A stretch of 64,000 nucleotides of DNA from CAVRXQ01 sp963838845. Lineage in GTDB: Bacteria; Actinomycetota; Acidimicrobiia; Acidimicrobiales; Bog-793. The first letter of the stretch is position 1. Each line of letters starts with the position of its first letter. Under the pieces are notes generated by a model. The model was not told the origin of the DNA. It saw only the letters and a list, made by a program, of their open reading frames with translations, and made no database searches. The stretch is taken from the NCBI GenBank assembly GCA_963838845.1, contig CAWISR010000001.1, positions 1 through 64,000 on the forward strand, written 5' to 3'. Position numbers and translations under genes: made by a program. Below are positions 1 to 8,562 of the stretch, in pieces.

Positions 1-553
1 TCACTGGCGTCAGGCCGAGGGATCGATTCGATCCTGGGATGGGAAACAGGTGGCCGAACGCGACGAAATACCCTTGGAGCGATCCTTCGCCCTCAGCATT
101 GAGGACGTAGACGAGGTCGCCGTGCGCCGCAACGCTGACGGGGAACGTCCCACCCGAGTTCACGACCTGGCGCAGCGTGAGTTGGTCGCCCCGGACCGAG
201 AAGACCGACACGGTGTTACTGCCGGCGTTCACTGCGTAAAGCAAGGCATTGCTTGGGTCGTAAGTGAGAGAGCCTTGGGAGGCCAGATGGTCCACCGCCG
301 ACCCATCGAGTATTCCGCCCAACCCGCCGGTGTTATACGTGTTCGCCAAGGTCAGGACGCCGTTGTCGGCGCGGTCGTAGGCGACGACCTGGTTCCCGGC
401 GGTGTTGTCGGTCTGGACGAAGACGACGTGATGGCCGCCTTGCCCGAAGAATGGTCCGCCCTGGACCCCTGCCGCACCGGCAACCGGTGCGATCCAAGCC
501 GAAAACCCAATTACCACACCGGCACCGATGGCCAGTCGGAGAAATCTTCTCAT
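1..553 (-). CDS. Secreted beta-propeller (lactonase/YncE-like) protein, C-terminus outside window
   Basis: The gene runs off the left edge, so only the first 184 codons are visible. The ATG at 553 is preceded by a good GAAGGAGA ribosome site. Residues 1-28 form a signal peptide (basic MRRF, a hydrophobic core, then an APVAGAAG cleavage region). The mature part has repeated blade-like strands, for example VVAYDRADNGVLTL, NALLYAVNAGSNTVSVF and GDLVYVLNAEG, which is the pattern of seven-bladed propellers of the 3-carboxymuconate cyclase/lactonase family. An extracytoplasmic location is likely. The substrate cannot be told, and many such proteins are not enzymes. It diverges from the sigma factor at 737. 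The fold call is fairly sure; function is unknown. Confidence 0.7.
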   Translation of the reverse strand, partial: MRRFLRLAIGAGVVIGFSAWIAPVAGAAGVQGGPFFGQGGHHVVFVQTDNTAGNQVVAYDRADNGVLTLANTYNTGGLGGILDGSAVDHLASQGSLTYDPSNALLYAVNAGSNTVSVFSVRGDQLTLRQVVNSGGTFPVSVAAHGDLVYVLNAEGEGSLQGYFVAFGHLFPIPGSNRSLGLTPV

Positions 554-736
554 TGCGTCTCCTTCGGATCGAGGTTCAACCTCTCGAACCACAGTCCCCG
601 ATCGCGGGCCAAGCGTTACGCGGGAACACAAGCTCGCCTTCGACTCGCATCATCTGTAACGCTTTCGTGACCGCCTAAGACTCAAGGATCGTGTCGCGTC
701 GCTCGGCGATCAGCAGATATCGAAGAAGGTAAGGGC

Positions 737-1378
737 GTGCGCACGAGGCGCGAGCAGGTCATCGGATTTTCAGGTCCTACGCTTCGAGCCGTGGAGATGG
801 ACGTCGAGTTGCTGAGCCGCTTGCGCAACGGTGACGAGGAGGCGTTCGTGATGTTGGTGTCGCGCTACCAACAGCCCATGTTTCGACTCGCGTGCTCGAT
901 GGTCGCCAACTACGCAGTGGCAGAGGAGGCAGTCCAGGACACGTGGATGGGCGTGGTTCGCGGGATCGAAAACTTCGAGGGGCGGTCGTCGTTCAAGACG
1001 TGGCTGTTCCGGATCCTTGTCAATCGAGCGCGCTCTGCTGGCTCCCGAGAGCACCCGAACGCGCCACTCGAGGCGTTGCATTCCGTCAATCCGGCACGCT
1101 TCGACGCTCAAGGCCAATGGGCCGAGCCCCTCGAACGCTGGGTGGAGGAAAGCGAGAACCGTCTCGACGCCGTCACTTGGTGGCCGATCCTCAAATCTGC
1201 TCTCGACGATCTGCCCCCGCGTCAGCGTCAGGTCGTCTTATTGCGCGACGTAGAGGGGCTCTCCAACGATGAGACGTGCTCCGTGCTCGACATCAGCAGC
1301 GGCAATCAGCGGATCCTGTTACACCGGGGTCGGTCACGCTTGAGAGAGATCCTTGAGGCCAAGATGGAGAAGAGCTGA
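737..1378 (+). CDS. ECF-type RNA polymerase sigma factor
   Basis: A sigma-70 family factor of the extracytoplasmic-function size class (213 aa). Region 2 is visible as EEAFVMLVSRYQQPMFRLA followed by AEEAVQDTWMGVVRGI and FKTWLFRILVNRAR. Region 4 is LDDLPPRQRQVVLLRDVEGL followed by a helix-turn-helix. The GTG at 737 has a GAAGGTAAGG site upstream; the ATG at 797 (MDVELLSRLRNG) is the conserved family start and may be the real one. The gene is followed after 3 nt by a zinc-finger anti-sigma gene, so the pair is a transcription-regulating module. Target promoters are unknown, but the neighbouring secreted proteins are candidates. Confidence 0.9.
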   Translation: MRTRREQVIGFSGPTLRAVEMDVELLSRLRNGDEEAFVMLVSRYQQPMFRLACSMVANYAVAEEAVQDTWMGVVRGIENFEGRSSFKTWLFRILVNRARSAGSREHPNAPLEALHSVNPARFDAQGQWAEPLERWVEESENRLDAVTWWPILKSALDDLPPRQRQVVLLRDVEGLSNDETCSVLDISSGNQRILLHRGRSRLREILEAKMEKS

Positions 1379-1381
1379 CCG

Positions 1382-1636
1382 ATGTTGTTACTCCGACGGA
1401 AGGACATCGTGTGTCAGCAGGCGGTCGAACTCGTCACCGACTACCTCGAAGGGGCGCTTTCTCGTCGCGAACGCCGCCGCTTTGAGGCCCACCTTCGTGG
1501 GTGCCCCAACTGCGCGGCCTACCTCGATCAAATCAGGATGACTATCCAATTGACCGGCGCGATCGAACCCGATGACCTGAGCCCGGAAGCGAGACGAGAC
1601 TTCATCGAGCTTTATCGGCGATGGCGATCCGAGTAG
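1382..1636 (+). CDS. Zinc-finger anti-sigma factor (zf-HC2 type)
   Basis: An 84-residue cytoplasmic protein with the zinc-binding anti-sigma signature: an early Cys (IVCQQAVELVTDYLEG), then HLRGCPNC, giving the H-x3-C-x2-C arrangement of the ZAS/zf-HC2 family. There is no transmembrane helix, so this is the soluble kind, often redox or metal responsive. It starts 3 nt after the sigma-factor stop and must be co-transcribed with it. In known pairs it holds the sigma factor inactive until the signal arrives. The pairing is inferred from context; the family call is solid. Confidence 0.85.
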   Translation: MLLLRRKDIVCQQAVELVTDYLEGALSRRERRRFEAHLRGCPNCAAYLDQIRMTIQLTGAIEPDDLSPEARRDFIELYRRWRSE

Positions 1637-1739
1637 TGCAGCATCGTCAACCTCAACAGCGCCCGCGTCGTGCCACTCCCCTCTTGCCACACTGTCGGCA
1701 GGAGTTCTCCCTCACACGCGTTATTGGGACGCCTCATTC

Positions 1740-3161
1740 TCAGCTGAGGAGCGCGAAAGCACCCCGAATCGTTGCCAACGCATCGAGCTCGAGCGAAGTC
1801 TGCTCGAGTGTGGCTCGAAGGCTCGAGAGCTCGAGCGTCACCACGTCGACGCCCCCACGAGCATCTGTGGCCAGGTACCCGAGCGTGAAGACCCCGGCCT
1901 CAGACCCTCCCTTGAACCACACCGTCGCCCAGCTTGAGCTCGAAAGTGCCAGCCCGCCGTCGTCGATCGACATCACCGCGCCGATCGGCGCCAACGCCGT
2001 GGTCTTCGACTGGTGATATAGCAACGAAAAGATCGAACACAAGTCTGCCGGCGAGGCAAACCACTCGATTGAGTCGATGTCGCGGGGAGACGACTGGCTG
2101 GCCGAGGCGAGATTGATCGCCGAGAGGGGGACCTTGTCGACAACACGTGTCAGGTATGAAAGGCGTGCTGACCTGCGAAGTGACAGATAGGCGTTTGCGT
2201 ATTTCGGGTAGTCGGCGTACTTCAGCACGAAGTGCTCTCGGGTGTGGAGGAAGGGGATGTCGAGGGCGGCGTGCTTGGATGTCGCGGCGACGGCCGACTC
2301 CACTGAGGAGCGCCCGACGAGCGACGCCAGCTCGTCGGCGGCCGTGTTGTCGCTGCTCGAGATCATCAACTCGGCGAGCTCGAGTACTGAGACACGCGTT
2401 CCGGCGGGCTCGGTCTGTAACAAGCCGCTCGGCAGGCTGCGCAAGCTCGAAGACAGCCGAACCGACTGCTGCCAGGTAAGACGACCAGATGCGATCGCCC
2501 GCGCCAGGGCCTCGAGCACGTACAACTTGAACATCGACGCGAGCGGGCGAGGCACCGTCGGGGAGATGGCATTGACCGCCATGCACACTCCCGACGGGGC
2601 GATGCGCGCTGCCTCGAAGCTGACGTCGGGTGCGAGCGAGCGCAACTTCTCGTCCACCCCGGTCCAGGTCGTTGGTTCTGCTGGCAACTGCGGCACCAAG
2701 CTCACATAGAGAACAGAGATCAGACCGGAGCTGTCGACAGCGATGTCTAGACCGAATCGCGTACCACCCGACACCACGTCGGCGAACAGAACATTCGCGT
2801 CCGTGCCGGCATCCAACGCGACGATCCGCCAGGGCGAGCGCGCACGGAGCTTGACGAGAACGCTATTCAGCTCCCTCGGCGACACCTTGGCGAGGAAGTT
2901 GGCATCGAAGTGTTGACGAATCGCTGCCGCCGGTACGGGGGGCACCTGTGCGACAGCAATGACCCATCCGAGCTGGTGTCCGGCGGGTGAGTCTGGGAGA
3001 TCCGCTGCCAGCGTCACTCTCGCAGGTGGAGCGGAGTTCGCCAGAGGGGAACCTGCGGCCATCGAGAACTCGCCACCACCATCCACCACTGCCGCCAACG
3101 TCGCGATCACTACGAGCACGCCGATCGCGCGGCGCTGGCGTCTGATTCCCACCCGCCACAT
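1740..3161 (-). CDS. Secreted class A beta-lactamase-like serine hydrolase
   Basis: 473 aa. An N-terminal hydrophobic segment (about residues 12-27) acts as a signal or anchor. A helical N-terminal domain (about 60-160, resembling the LpqF/ORF12 helical bundle) precedes a class A beta-lactamase fold. The catalytic motifs are visible: S209-M-F-K212 (SxxK), S270-D271-N272 (SDN) and a late FKGGS standing in for KTG. Family members include penicillin-interactive and esterase-type proteins as well as true beta-lactamases, so resistance should not be assumed. It lies convergent to the sigma/anti-sigma pair and may have been displaced from its regulator by the IS30 insertion just upstream of its start. 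Confidence 0.75.
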   Translation of the reverse strand: MWRVGIRRQRRAIGVLVVIATLAAVVDGGGEFSMAAGSPLANSAPPARVTLAADLPDSPAGHQLGWVIAVAQVPPVPAAAIRQHFDANFLAKVSPRELNSVLVKLRARSPWRIVALDAGTDANVLFADVVSGGTRFGLDIAVDSSGLISVLYVSLVPQLPAEPTTWTGVDEKLRSLAPDVSFEAARIAPSGVCMAVNAISPTVPRPLASMFKLYVLEALARAIASGRLTWQQSVRLSSSLRSLPSGLLQTEPAGTRVSVLELAELMISSSDNTAADELASLVGRSSVESAVAATSKHAALDIPFLHTREHFVLKYADYPKYANAYLSLRRSARLSYLTRVVDKVPLSAINLASASQSSPRDIDSIEWFASPADLCSIFSLLYHQSKTTALAPIGAVMSIDDGGLALSSSSWATVWFKGGSEAGVFTLGYLATDARGGVDVVTLELSSLRATLEQTSLELDALATIRGAFALLS

Positions 3162-3203
3162 CGGACTGCGTTTTACCAGAGACTGCCCCTGATCGCCTGC
3201 GCC

Positions 3204-3222
3204 CTCAACTGATCATCGCAAC
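3204..3222 (+). repeat. IS30 left terminal inverted repeat
   Basis: The left end, whose inner ten bases TCATCGCAAC are an exact reverse complement of 4402-4411. The outer part matches imperfectly. Confidence 0.6.
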
Positions 3223-3269
3223 GACTTCTTGATAGGCGGACACTGAGCCGTCGCTCAAGGAGGTGTTCC

Positions 3270-4419
3270 GTGCGGAGGTTCACGGAAGCAGACAGGGCGA
3301 CGATCTGGCAGATGCGCGAGGCCGGCGTGCCCGTGAAGCGGATCGCCAACCATCTCGGCAGGCAGAACTCGTCGCTCCGCAAGTTCATCGCCGACGCCGG
3401 CGGGCATCGTCCGCGCGAGCGAACGCGCTCGGAGCTCAGGCTCTCGCTCGAAGAGCGGGAGGAGATCTCCCGCGGCCTCGCTGCTGGAAGCTCGATCCGC
3501 TCGATCGCAAGAGGGATCGATCGGACGCCGTCGACGGTGTGCCGAGAGGTGAACGCCAACGGCGGGCGGAAGAGGTATCGAGCGCTCGTCGCGGATCGTG
3601 GCGCTCGTCGACGTGCGCTTCGGCCAAAACACACGAAGCTCGCCCGCTGCCGGCGGCTCCGGGCGATAGTCGAGCGAAAGCTCGAGGCGCGCTGGTCTCC
3701 CCAGCAGATCTCGGCGTGGTTGGCTCTCTCGTATCCAAACGACCCGGAGATGCGGGTGTCGCACGAGACGATCTATCAGTCGCTGTTCGTCCAAGGCCGT
3801 GGAGCGCTGCGCAAAGAGCTGCACTCCTGTCTGCGGACCGGGCGGGCGATGAGGAGGGCGAAGGCCTACACGAAGGGCAATGTCGGCCAGGGCCAGCTCC
3901 CGCAACATGGTGATGATCTCCGAGCGCCCGGCCGAGGTTTCCGACCGGGCGGTGCCCGGGCACTGGGAGGGGGACCTCATCTTCGGCAAGAAGATGACCG
4001 CCATCGGCACCTTGGTCGAGCGAAAGAGCCGCTACGTGATCTTGCTCAAACTCCCGAACGGGATCGGGGCCGAGGCAGTCCGGAGAGCGATGACAAAGCG
4101 CATCCTCACTTTGCCCGCACAGCTTCGGCGCTCGATCACCTGGGACCAAGGCAAGGAGATGGCCGAGCACGTCCAGTTCACCGTCGACACCGGCGTGCAG
4201 ATCTACTTCTGCGACCCGAAGAGCCCGTGGCAGCGCGGCTCGAACGAGAACACAAACGGCCTCCTGCGTCAGTACCTGCCGAAGTCGTCGGACCTTTCGC
4301 AGTGCAGCCAACGAGAACTCGACGCGATCGCTCGATCACTCAACACGAGACCTCGACAGACCCTCGGTTGGATGACACCATCTCAGGCGTTCGCCGTCGC
4401 TGTTGCGATGACCGGCTGA
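3270..4419 (+). pseudogene. IS30-family transposase, frameshifted
   Basis: The N-terminal frame (GTG at 3270) holds the IS30 helix-turn-helix regions (MRRFTEADRATIWQMREAGV, then SLEEREEISRGLAAG and TPSTVCREV) and the linker YQSLFVQGRGALRKEL. The catalytic part continues in the +1 frame with the DDE motifs HWEGDLIFG, SITWDQGKEM and SNENTNGLLRQYLPK. Joining the two requires skipping one base, most simply one C of the CCC run at 3899-3901, which would read QL then RNMVMISERP. Both halves are otherwise undamaged, so the mutation looks recent, or it is a sequencing error. Programmed frameshifting is not typical of IS30. Confidence 0.85.
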
Positions 4420-4420
4420 G
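4402..4420 (-). repeat. IS30 right terminal inverted repeat
   Basis: Contains GTTGCGATGA, the exact complement of the left end. It overlaps the transposase stop codon. Confidence 0.6.
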
Positions 4421-4967
4421 CCCGCACCTGATGTGTGGCGCGTCACAACGCGACTCGCGGTAACCGCACTTAAATGGCTCCGACCCTTTCAACATCGACG
4501 CCGGTCGCTAACCCCGCCTTTTCGTCGAGCCCCGATTAGATGGGCTCGAATGGGGCCTGGTCTTCGAGGAATACGTCGATTCGCGCCGGATCTTCGCGTC
4601 GCCGGCATTCGCGATGAGATACACAGCCCTCAGGGTGAAGACAGGGGGGGCCACCCACGTCTTGGAATCAGTCGCCAACCTACGGGCACTGATCGAGCGA
4701 CGCACCTGAAACGACCGATCCTTCGACGTAGTCTCTCGAGGCGGTGCCGCTTCAATCCACCAGCCGCGTAATCGTCACTGATCGCTGAATGCGAACTGTC
4801 GAGGCAATCGGCATGGTTCGTTTAAGTCATGGTCGAGTTCAGCCGTATAGCCCTGGAGGGAGGTAGGCGCGCTGACCATGGCTGTGACCCATGTGCCGTA
4901 GGGACTCGGGGGTCGCTCGTCGTGCCCCTCGCAGCCGCGCGCGGCTCGTTCACACGAGTTCGTAGGC
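4421..4967. other. Non-coding stretch after the IS
   Basis: About 550 bases between the insertion sequence and the GGDEF-EAL gene. Short open frames exist on both strands, but their translations show no recognisable domain and no ribosome site. It could contain the promoter of the downstream gene or decayed DNA carried with the IS; I see nothing definable. Confidence 0.5.
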
Positions 4968-7745
4968 ATGGTCGCGCAGTCGATCGCGAGACGACGGTCG
5001 CTTCAGCAATGGAGCGCTGACCGCGGTTCGCGAGTGATCATTGGGATCGGACTTTTCCTCGTCGGCTATTTCGGCTGGCAGATTTTCCGGTGGGGTGGAC
5101 GGGTCGATCAGCAATCAATCGGCGACGCTGCCTTTTGGCCTGTCAATCTCGCCGCGGCCCTGCTGTGCTGGCGTGTTGCGCGAAATGGTCATTTTGATCG
5201 TCGGGTTCGGCGGGCGTGGTGGTTGATCGGCGCGGGGCTCCTTTCCTATCTGTTCGGCGACGTCATCCAGTTCGTCTACGAGTCGATCCTCCACGCTGTG
5301 CCCTATCCGTTCCCGTCCGCCGCCGACATCTGTTATCTCGCCTTTTATCCGCTTGCGCTCGCAGGGATTCTGCAGTTTCCTCGCGCTCGTCGAACGCGCG
5401 CCGGACTCATCCGCACCGCGTTGCACGGCTCAACTCTGGTCGTTGCCTCGGCGGCGGTCTTCTGGTTCGTCCTCCTCGCTCCGGTCGAAGAGACCCTCGG
5501 GGGGACGCTGCTTCAGCGCATCGTCACGATCGCGTACCCATGCGGCGATCTCGTCCTTCTCTTCGGGGGGACGCTGCTTCTCATCGGTAAGAGCGCCGCA
5601 TTCGAAGGCCGCGTGCGCTACCTGTTCTCGTTCAGCCTGATCGTCTTCGTCGTCACCGATACCATCTACGGCCGCCTCCTGCTCACCAACTCCTACGTGG
5701 GCGGCGATCCGATCGACACCGGTTGGATGGTCGCCCTCGCACTGATCGGAGTGAGCGCGCACGATTTCTGGATGAAGTCGGTCAAGCCGTCGTCAGCTGA
5801 TGCCGCATTGCTCGATCGCGAAAGCACTGCGTTCCTCCCCTACGTCGCTGTCGCTATCACGTTCGCCCTGATGATCGCTGCACTTGGCCACGAGACCGAC
5901 CGGGCGAAAGGAGCCGTCGGATTCGCCGCCGCTGCCTTGGTGCTCGTGCTCGCCTGTCTGCGCTGGTCCTCGATCGAAAGACAGCGGCAGGGGCGGTACT
6001 TTCAGGCACTCGTCGAACGCGTCTCCGACTACGTCCTCGTGCTCAACAAAGGCTTGGTTCCGAGCTACGTGAGCCCCCCACTCCTTCGCCTCCTCGGCTT
6101 GCCGCTCGACACGGCGATCGACCGCAACACCTTGGCGCGGTGCGTGATCAGAGAGGACTTGCCGATCATTCGGGCGAGTATTGAACGCGCCGCCGCGACT
6201 CCCGGCTCTGACACCCGCGCCGACCTACGGCTGCGCGGGACCGACGGCGGCGTGCTCCACATGATCGGCGTCACGACGAACTTGCTCGACGATCCGGCCG
6301 TCGCGGGACTCGTTCTTGTGCTCCATGACATCACTGAGAAGGCGCGCCTCGAAGACGAGCTCCGACACCAGGCGCTCCACGACGCGCTCACCGGCCTTCC
6401 GAATCGTGCCCTCATCAACGACCGATTGGCCCAGATGCCAACCGCGGCGCGAGATCATCACAGCGAGATTGCCGTGCTCTATGTCGACATCGACGACTTC
6501 AAGGACGTGAACGACAGTCTCGGTCATGGCGCGGGCGATGAACTGCTGCGTGCGGTCGCTCGACGCCTCGACCAAATCGTTAGGGGACGCGACACGGTCG
6601 GCCGCGTCGGCGGTGACGAGTTCGTCATCCTCTGCGAAGCACAAAATGGATCCGAAACCGCTACCTTGATCGCCCAACGCATTCTCGACGCGATGGTCGA
6701 GCCGTTCGAGATCGACGGCGCGCCTGGTCGGGCGCTCAGCGCTAGCGTCAGCATCGGCGTCGCGGTCGGTGGGTTCGCTCTTCCTTCGAACCTCCTTCGC
6801 AACGCCGACCTCGCGCTCTACCGCGCGAAGGCGTCGGGAAAGAACTGCTTCGTCGTGTTCGAGCCCGAAATGTACGAACTCGCCGCAGAAAGAGCCGAAC
6901 TCGAGCAGGACTTGAATGACTCGTTGGTGAGGGGCGAGTTCTTCCTCGTCTATCAACCAATCGTCGATCTCGACACGCTCGCGCCCTTAGGCGTTGAAGC
7001 TCTGCTCCGGTGGCAACATCCGACCCGCGGCATCGTCAGTCCCGCTGACTTCGTCCACATCTTGGAGGATCGCGGCCTCATCACCGACGTCGGTCGCTGG
7101 GTGATCGAGCAGGCATGCGACCACGCGGTTCGTTGGCAACGTGAGGGCGCGCCGCTGAACATGAGCGTCAACGTTTCCGCGCTCCAGCTGATGAACGTTC
7201 GCTTCGTGGCCGACGTCGAAAAGGCGCTCATCGCATCTCGGCTCGATCCCGCACGTCTTCTGATCGAAATCACCGAGACGGCGCTTCTCGTCGAGCCCGC
7301 GACGGTCGCAGCCAACCTCAATGCCTTGAAGTCGCTCGGTCTGCGCATCGCCATCGACGATTTTGGGACTGGTTATTCCTCGCTCTCCTACCTGCGGAAG
7401 TTGCCGATCGACGTACTGAAGATCGACCGAAGCTTTGTGAGCGACATCGAATCCTCGGAAACAGCCATCCTCGTGCGATCCCTTGTCGACCTCGGCACGA
7501 AACTCGGAATCTCGACGATCGCCGAGGGGATCGAGGAACCTTCGCAGCTCTCGGCCCTTCGATCCGTGGGATGCGACCTCGGCCAGGGTTATTTATTCGC
7601 GAAACCAATGCCTTCCGAGGCGCTCGCCGTCTACCTCGACACGTGGAACCAGGCGTCGCCATCGGATCTCTCCGGTCATTCGAGCGACCTCGTCGTTGAT
7701 CGAGACGAACCGGTAGAGGAGACCCTGACGAGCGGCTTCCGATGA
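4968..7745 (+). CDS. Membrane-bound PAS-GGDEF-EAL cyclic-di-GMP enzyme
   Basis: 925 aa. Roughly nine hydrophobic segments fill residues 20-335, an integral membrane sensory region. A PAS-like domain follows (about 345-460, with VERVSDYVLVLNKG), then a GGDEF domain with an intact G548-G-D-E-F552 motif and an RGRD inhibitory (I) site five residues before it. Last is an EAL domain with E677-A-L679 and the metal and catalytic motifs EITETAL, DDFGTGYSS, KIDRSFV and AEGIEE. Both halves keep key residues, so it could make and degrade cyclic di-GMP, with PAS or membrane signals deciding which. A second PAS-GGDEF gene lies at the right edge. The ATG start at 4968 is accepted; no strong ribosome site is seen. 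Confidence 0.92.
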   Translation: MVAQSIARRRSLQQWSADRGSRVIIGIGLFLVGYFGWQIFRWGGRVDQQSIGDAAFWPVNLAAALLCWRVARNGHFDRRVRRAWWLIGAGLLSYLFGDVIQFVYESILHAVPYPFPSAADICYLAFYPLALAGILQFPRARRTRAGLIRTALHGSTLVVASAAVFWFVLLAPVEETLGGTLLQRIVTIAYPCGDLVLLFGGTLLLIGKSAAFEGRVRYLFSFSLIVFVVTDTIYGRLLLTNSYVGGDPIDTGWMVALALIGVSAHDFWMKSVKPSSADAALLDRESTAFLPYVAVAITFALMIAALGHETDRAKGAVGFAAAALVLVLACLRWSSIERQRQGRYFQALVERVSDYVLVLNKGLVPSYVSPPLLRLLGLPLDTAIDRNTLARCVIREDLPIIRASIERAAATPGSDTRADLRLRGTDGGVLHMIGVTTNLLDDPAVAGLVLVLHDITEKARLEDELRHQALHDALTGLPNRALINDRLAQMPTAARDHHSEIAVLYVDIDDFKDVNDSLGHGAGDELLRAVARRLDQIVRGRDTVGRVGGDEFVILCEAQNGSETATLIAQRILDAMVEPFEIDGAPGRALSASVSIGVAVGGFALPSNLLRNADLALYRAKASGKNCFVVFEPEMYELAAERAELEQDLNDSLVRGEFFLVYQPIVDLDTLAPLGVEALLRWQHPTRGIVSPADFVHILEDRGLITDVGRWVIEQACDHAVRWQREGAPLNMSVNVSALQLMNVRFVADVEKALIASRLDPARLLIEITETALLVEPATVAANLNALKSLGLRIAIDDFGTGYSSLSYLRKLPIDVLKIDRSFVSDIESSETAILVRSLVDLGTKLGISTIAEGIEEPSQLSALRSVGCDLGQGYLFAKPMPSEALAVYLDTWNQASPSDLSGHSSDLVVDRDEPVEETLTSGFR

Positions 7746-7804
7746 CGTTCGGCTGATCCTCTGGCGACGCGAGATTGCGCGCTTCTTTGGGCTCCCCCTG
7801 GTAG

Positions 7805-7877
7805 CGCCCCCGGCAGGACTCGAACCTGCGACCGTCTGCTTAGAAGGCAGCTGCTCTGTCCACTGAGCTACGGGGGC
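7805..7877 (-). tRNA. tRNA-Arg (anticodon TCT)
   Basis: Full cloverleaf on the minus strand. The seven-base acceptor GCCCCCG pairs with CGGGGGC, the anticodon loop is CTTCTAA, and the T-loop is TTCGAGT. No CCA is encoded. Confidence 0.95.
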
Positions 7878-7944
7878 ACGTCCAGTTCGACGCGTCATAT
7901 CTTCTGCCGAATACCTTGTCACGTCGCCGCAAAAAGGAACGCCA

Positions 7945-8301
7945 TTGCCTCCAAGAATCGAGATCGGAATCGACAGCTGTGACCCAGCAAGCCTCGCTCC
8001 GTTCTGGGCGACGGCTCTCGGTTACGCGGTCGGTGGCTTCGACGCCGATGGCGTTTACCTCTTTCTCGTCCCACCGAGTACCGATCTCCCCGTCGTCTAT
8101 TTGCAACGCGTCCCTGAACCGAAATCCACAAAAAACCGCATCCATCTCGACCTGTTCGTCGATGACCTGGACGCTGAAGTCGCCCGCCTCTCGGATCTCG
8201 GCGCAGGCTGCCTCGGCGAGCGGAGGTCCCTCGTCGGCGGCGCGACTTGGCAAGTGATGACCGATCCCGAGGGCAACGAGTTCTGCGCCTGCGTTCCGTA
8301 G
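7945..8301 (+). CDS. VOC-family (glyoxalase-like) protein
   Basis: 118 aa with one vicinal-oxygen-chelate domain. The pattern is beta-alpha-beta-beta-beta, with IEIGIDSCDPASLAPFWATAL at the start, HLDLFVDDLDAEVARL in the middle and TWQVMTDPEGNEFCAC at the end, matching the glyoxalase_6-like group common in actinobacteria. Candidate metal ligands (H of HLDL and E of GNEF) are present. The TTG start is chosen because AAAAAGGAAC lies four bases upstream. The substrate is unknown; members act on lactoylglutathione analogues, aromatic diols or antibiotics, or have no catalysis. It sits between two tRNA genes with no operon partner. Confidence 0.8.
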   Translation: MPPRIEIGIDSCDPASLAPFWATALGYAVGGFDADGVYLFLVPPSTDLPVVYLQRVPEPKSTKNRIHLDLFVDDLDAEVARLSDLGAGCLGERRSLVGGATWQVMTDPEGNEFCACVP

Positions 8302-8381
8302 CGGATTGGCGGGCTCGCCGGCGCCGGAATGCGCTGTGCCATGCTGGAAACAACTCGGGTCCTGAGGATCCGATCGCGATG

Positions 8382-8455
8382 GTGGCCGTAGCTCAGTTGG
8401 TTAGAGCGCCAGGTTGTGGCCCTGGAGGTCGGGGGTTCGAATCCCCTCGGTCACC
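8382..8455 (+). tRNA. tRNA-His (anticodon GTG)
   Basis: Acceptor GTGGCCG pairs with CGGTCAC. The anticodon loop is TTGTGGC and the T-loop is TTCGAAT. The extra G at 8381 and discriminator C at 8455 fit the G-1:C73 pair that marks tRNA-His. Confidence 0.95.
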
Positions 8456-8562
8456 CCGAGATCCGCGCTCGCACGAGTCGTGCATGGTGCGGGCCCCGTT
8501 TGCATCGCGTGAGCGAAGCCCTTTCCACTCTCGTTTCCCCGAACGACCGGTTCGCTTTGGCC

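Larger units (their letters stand above)
3204..4420 (+). mobile_element. IS30-family insertion sequence
   Basis: The element consists of one transposase reading direction flanked by imperfect inverted ends. The left end contains TCATCGCAAC at 3213-3222, and the right end contains its exact complement at 4402-4411. The outer 9 bases of each end (3204-3212 and 4412-4420) match at six of nine positions. The right end overlaps the last codons of the transposase, which is common in IS30 elements of actinobacteria. It sits between genes and interrupts none that I can see. Exact termini and target duplication are uncertain by a few bases. Confidence 0.75.

Noticed and set aside
50..670. Long plus-strand frame at the left edge
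   Set aside because: It is antisense to a convincing secreted beta-propeller gene with signal peptide and ribosome site on the minus strand.
3880..3905. Programmed frameshift in the IS30 transposase
   Set aside because: IS30 elements normally use a single frame and no slippery heptamer or stimulatory hairpin is obvious.
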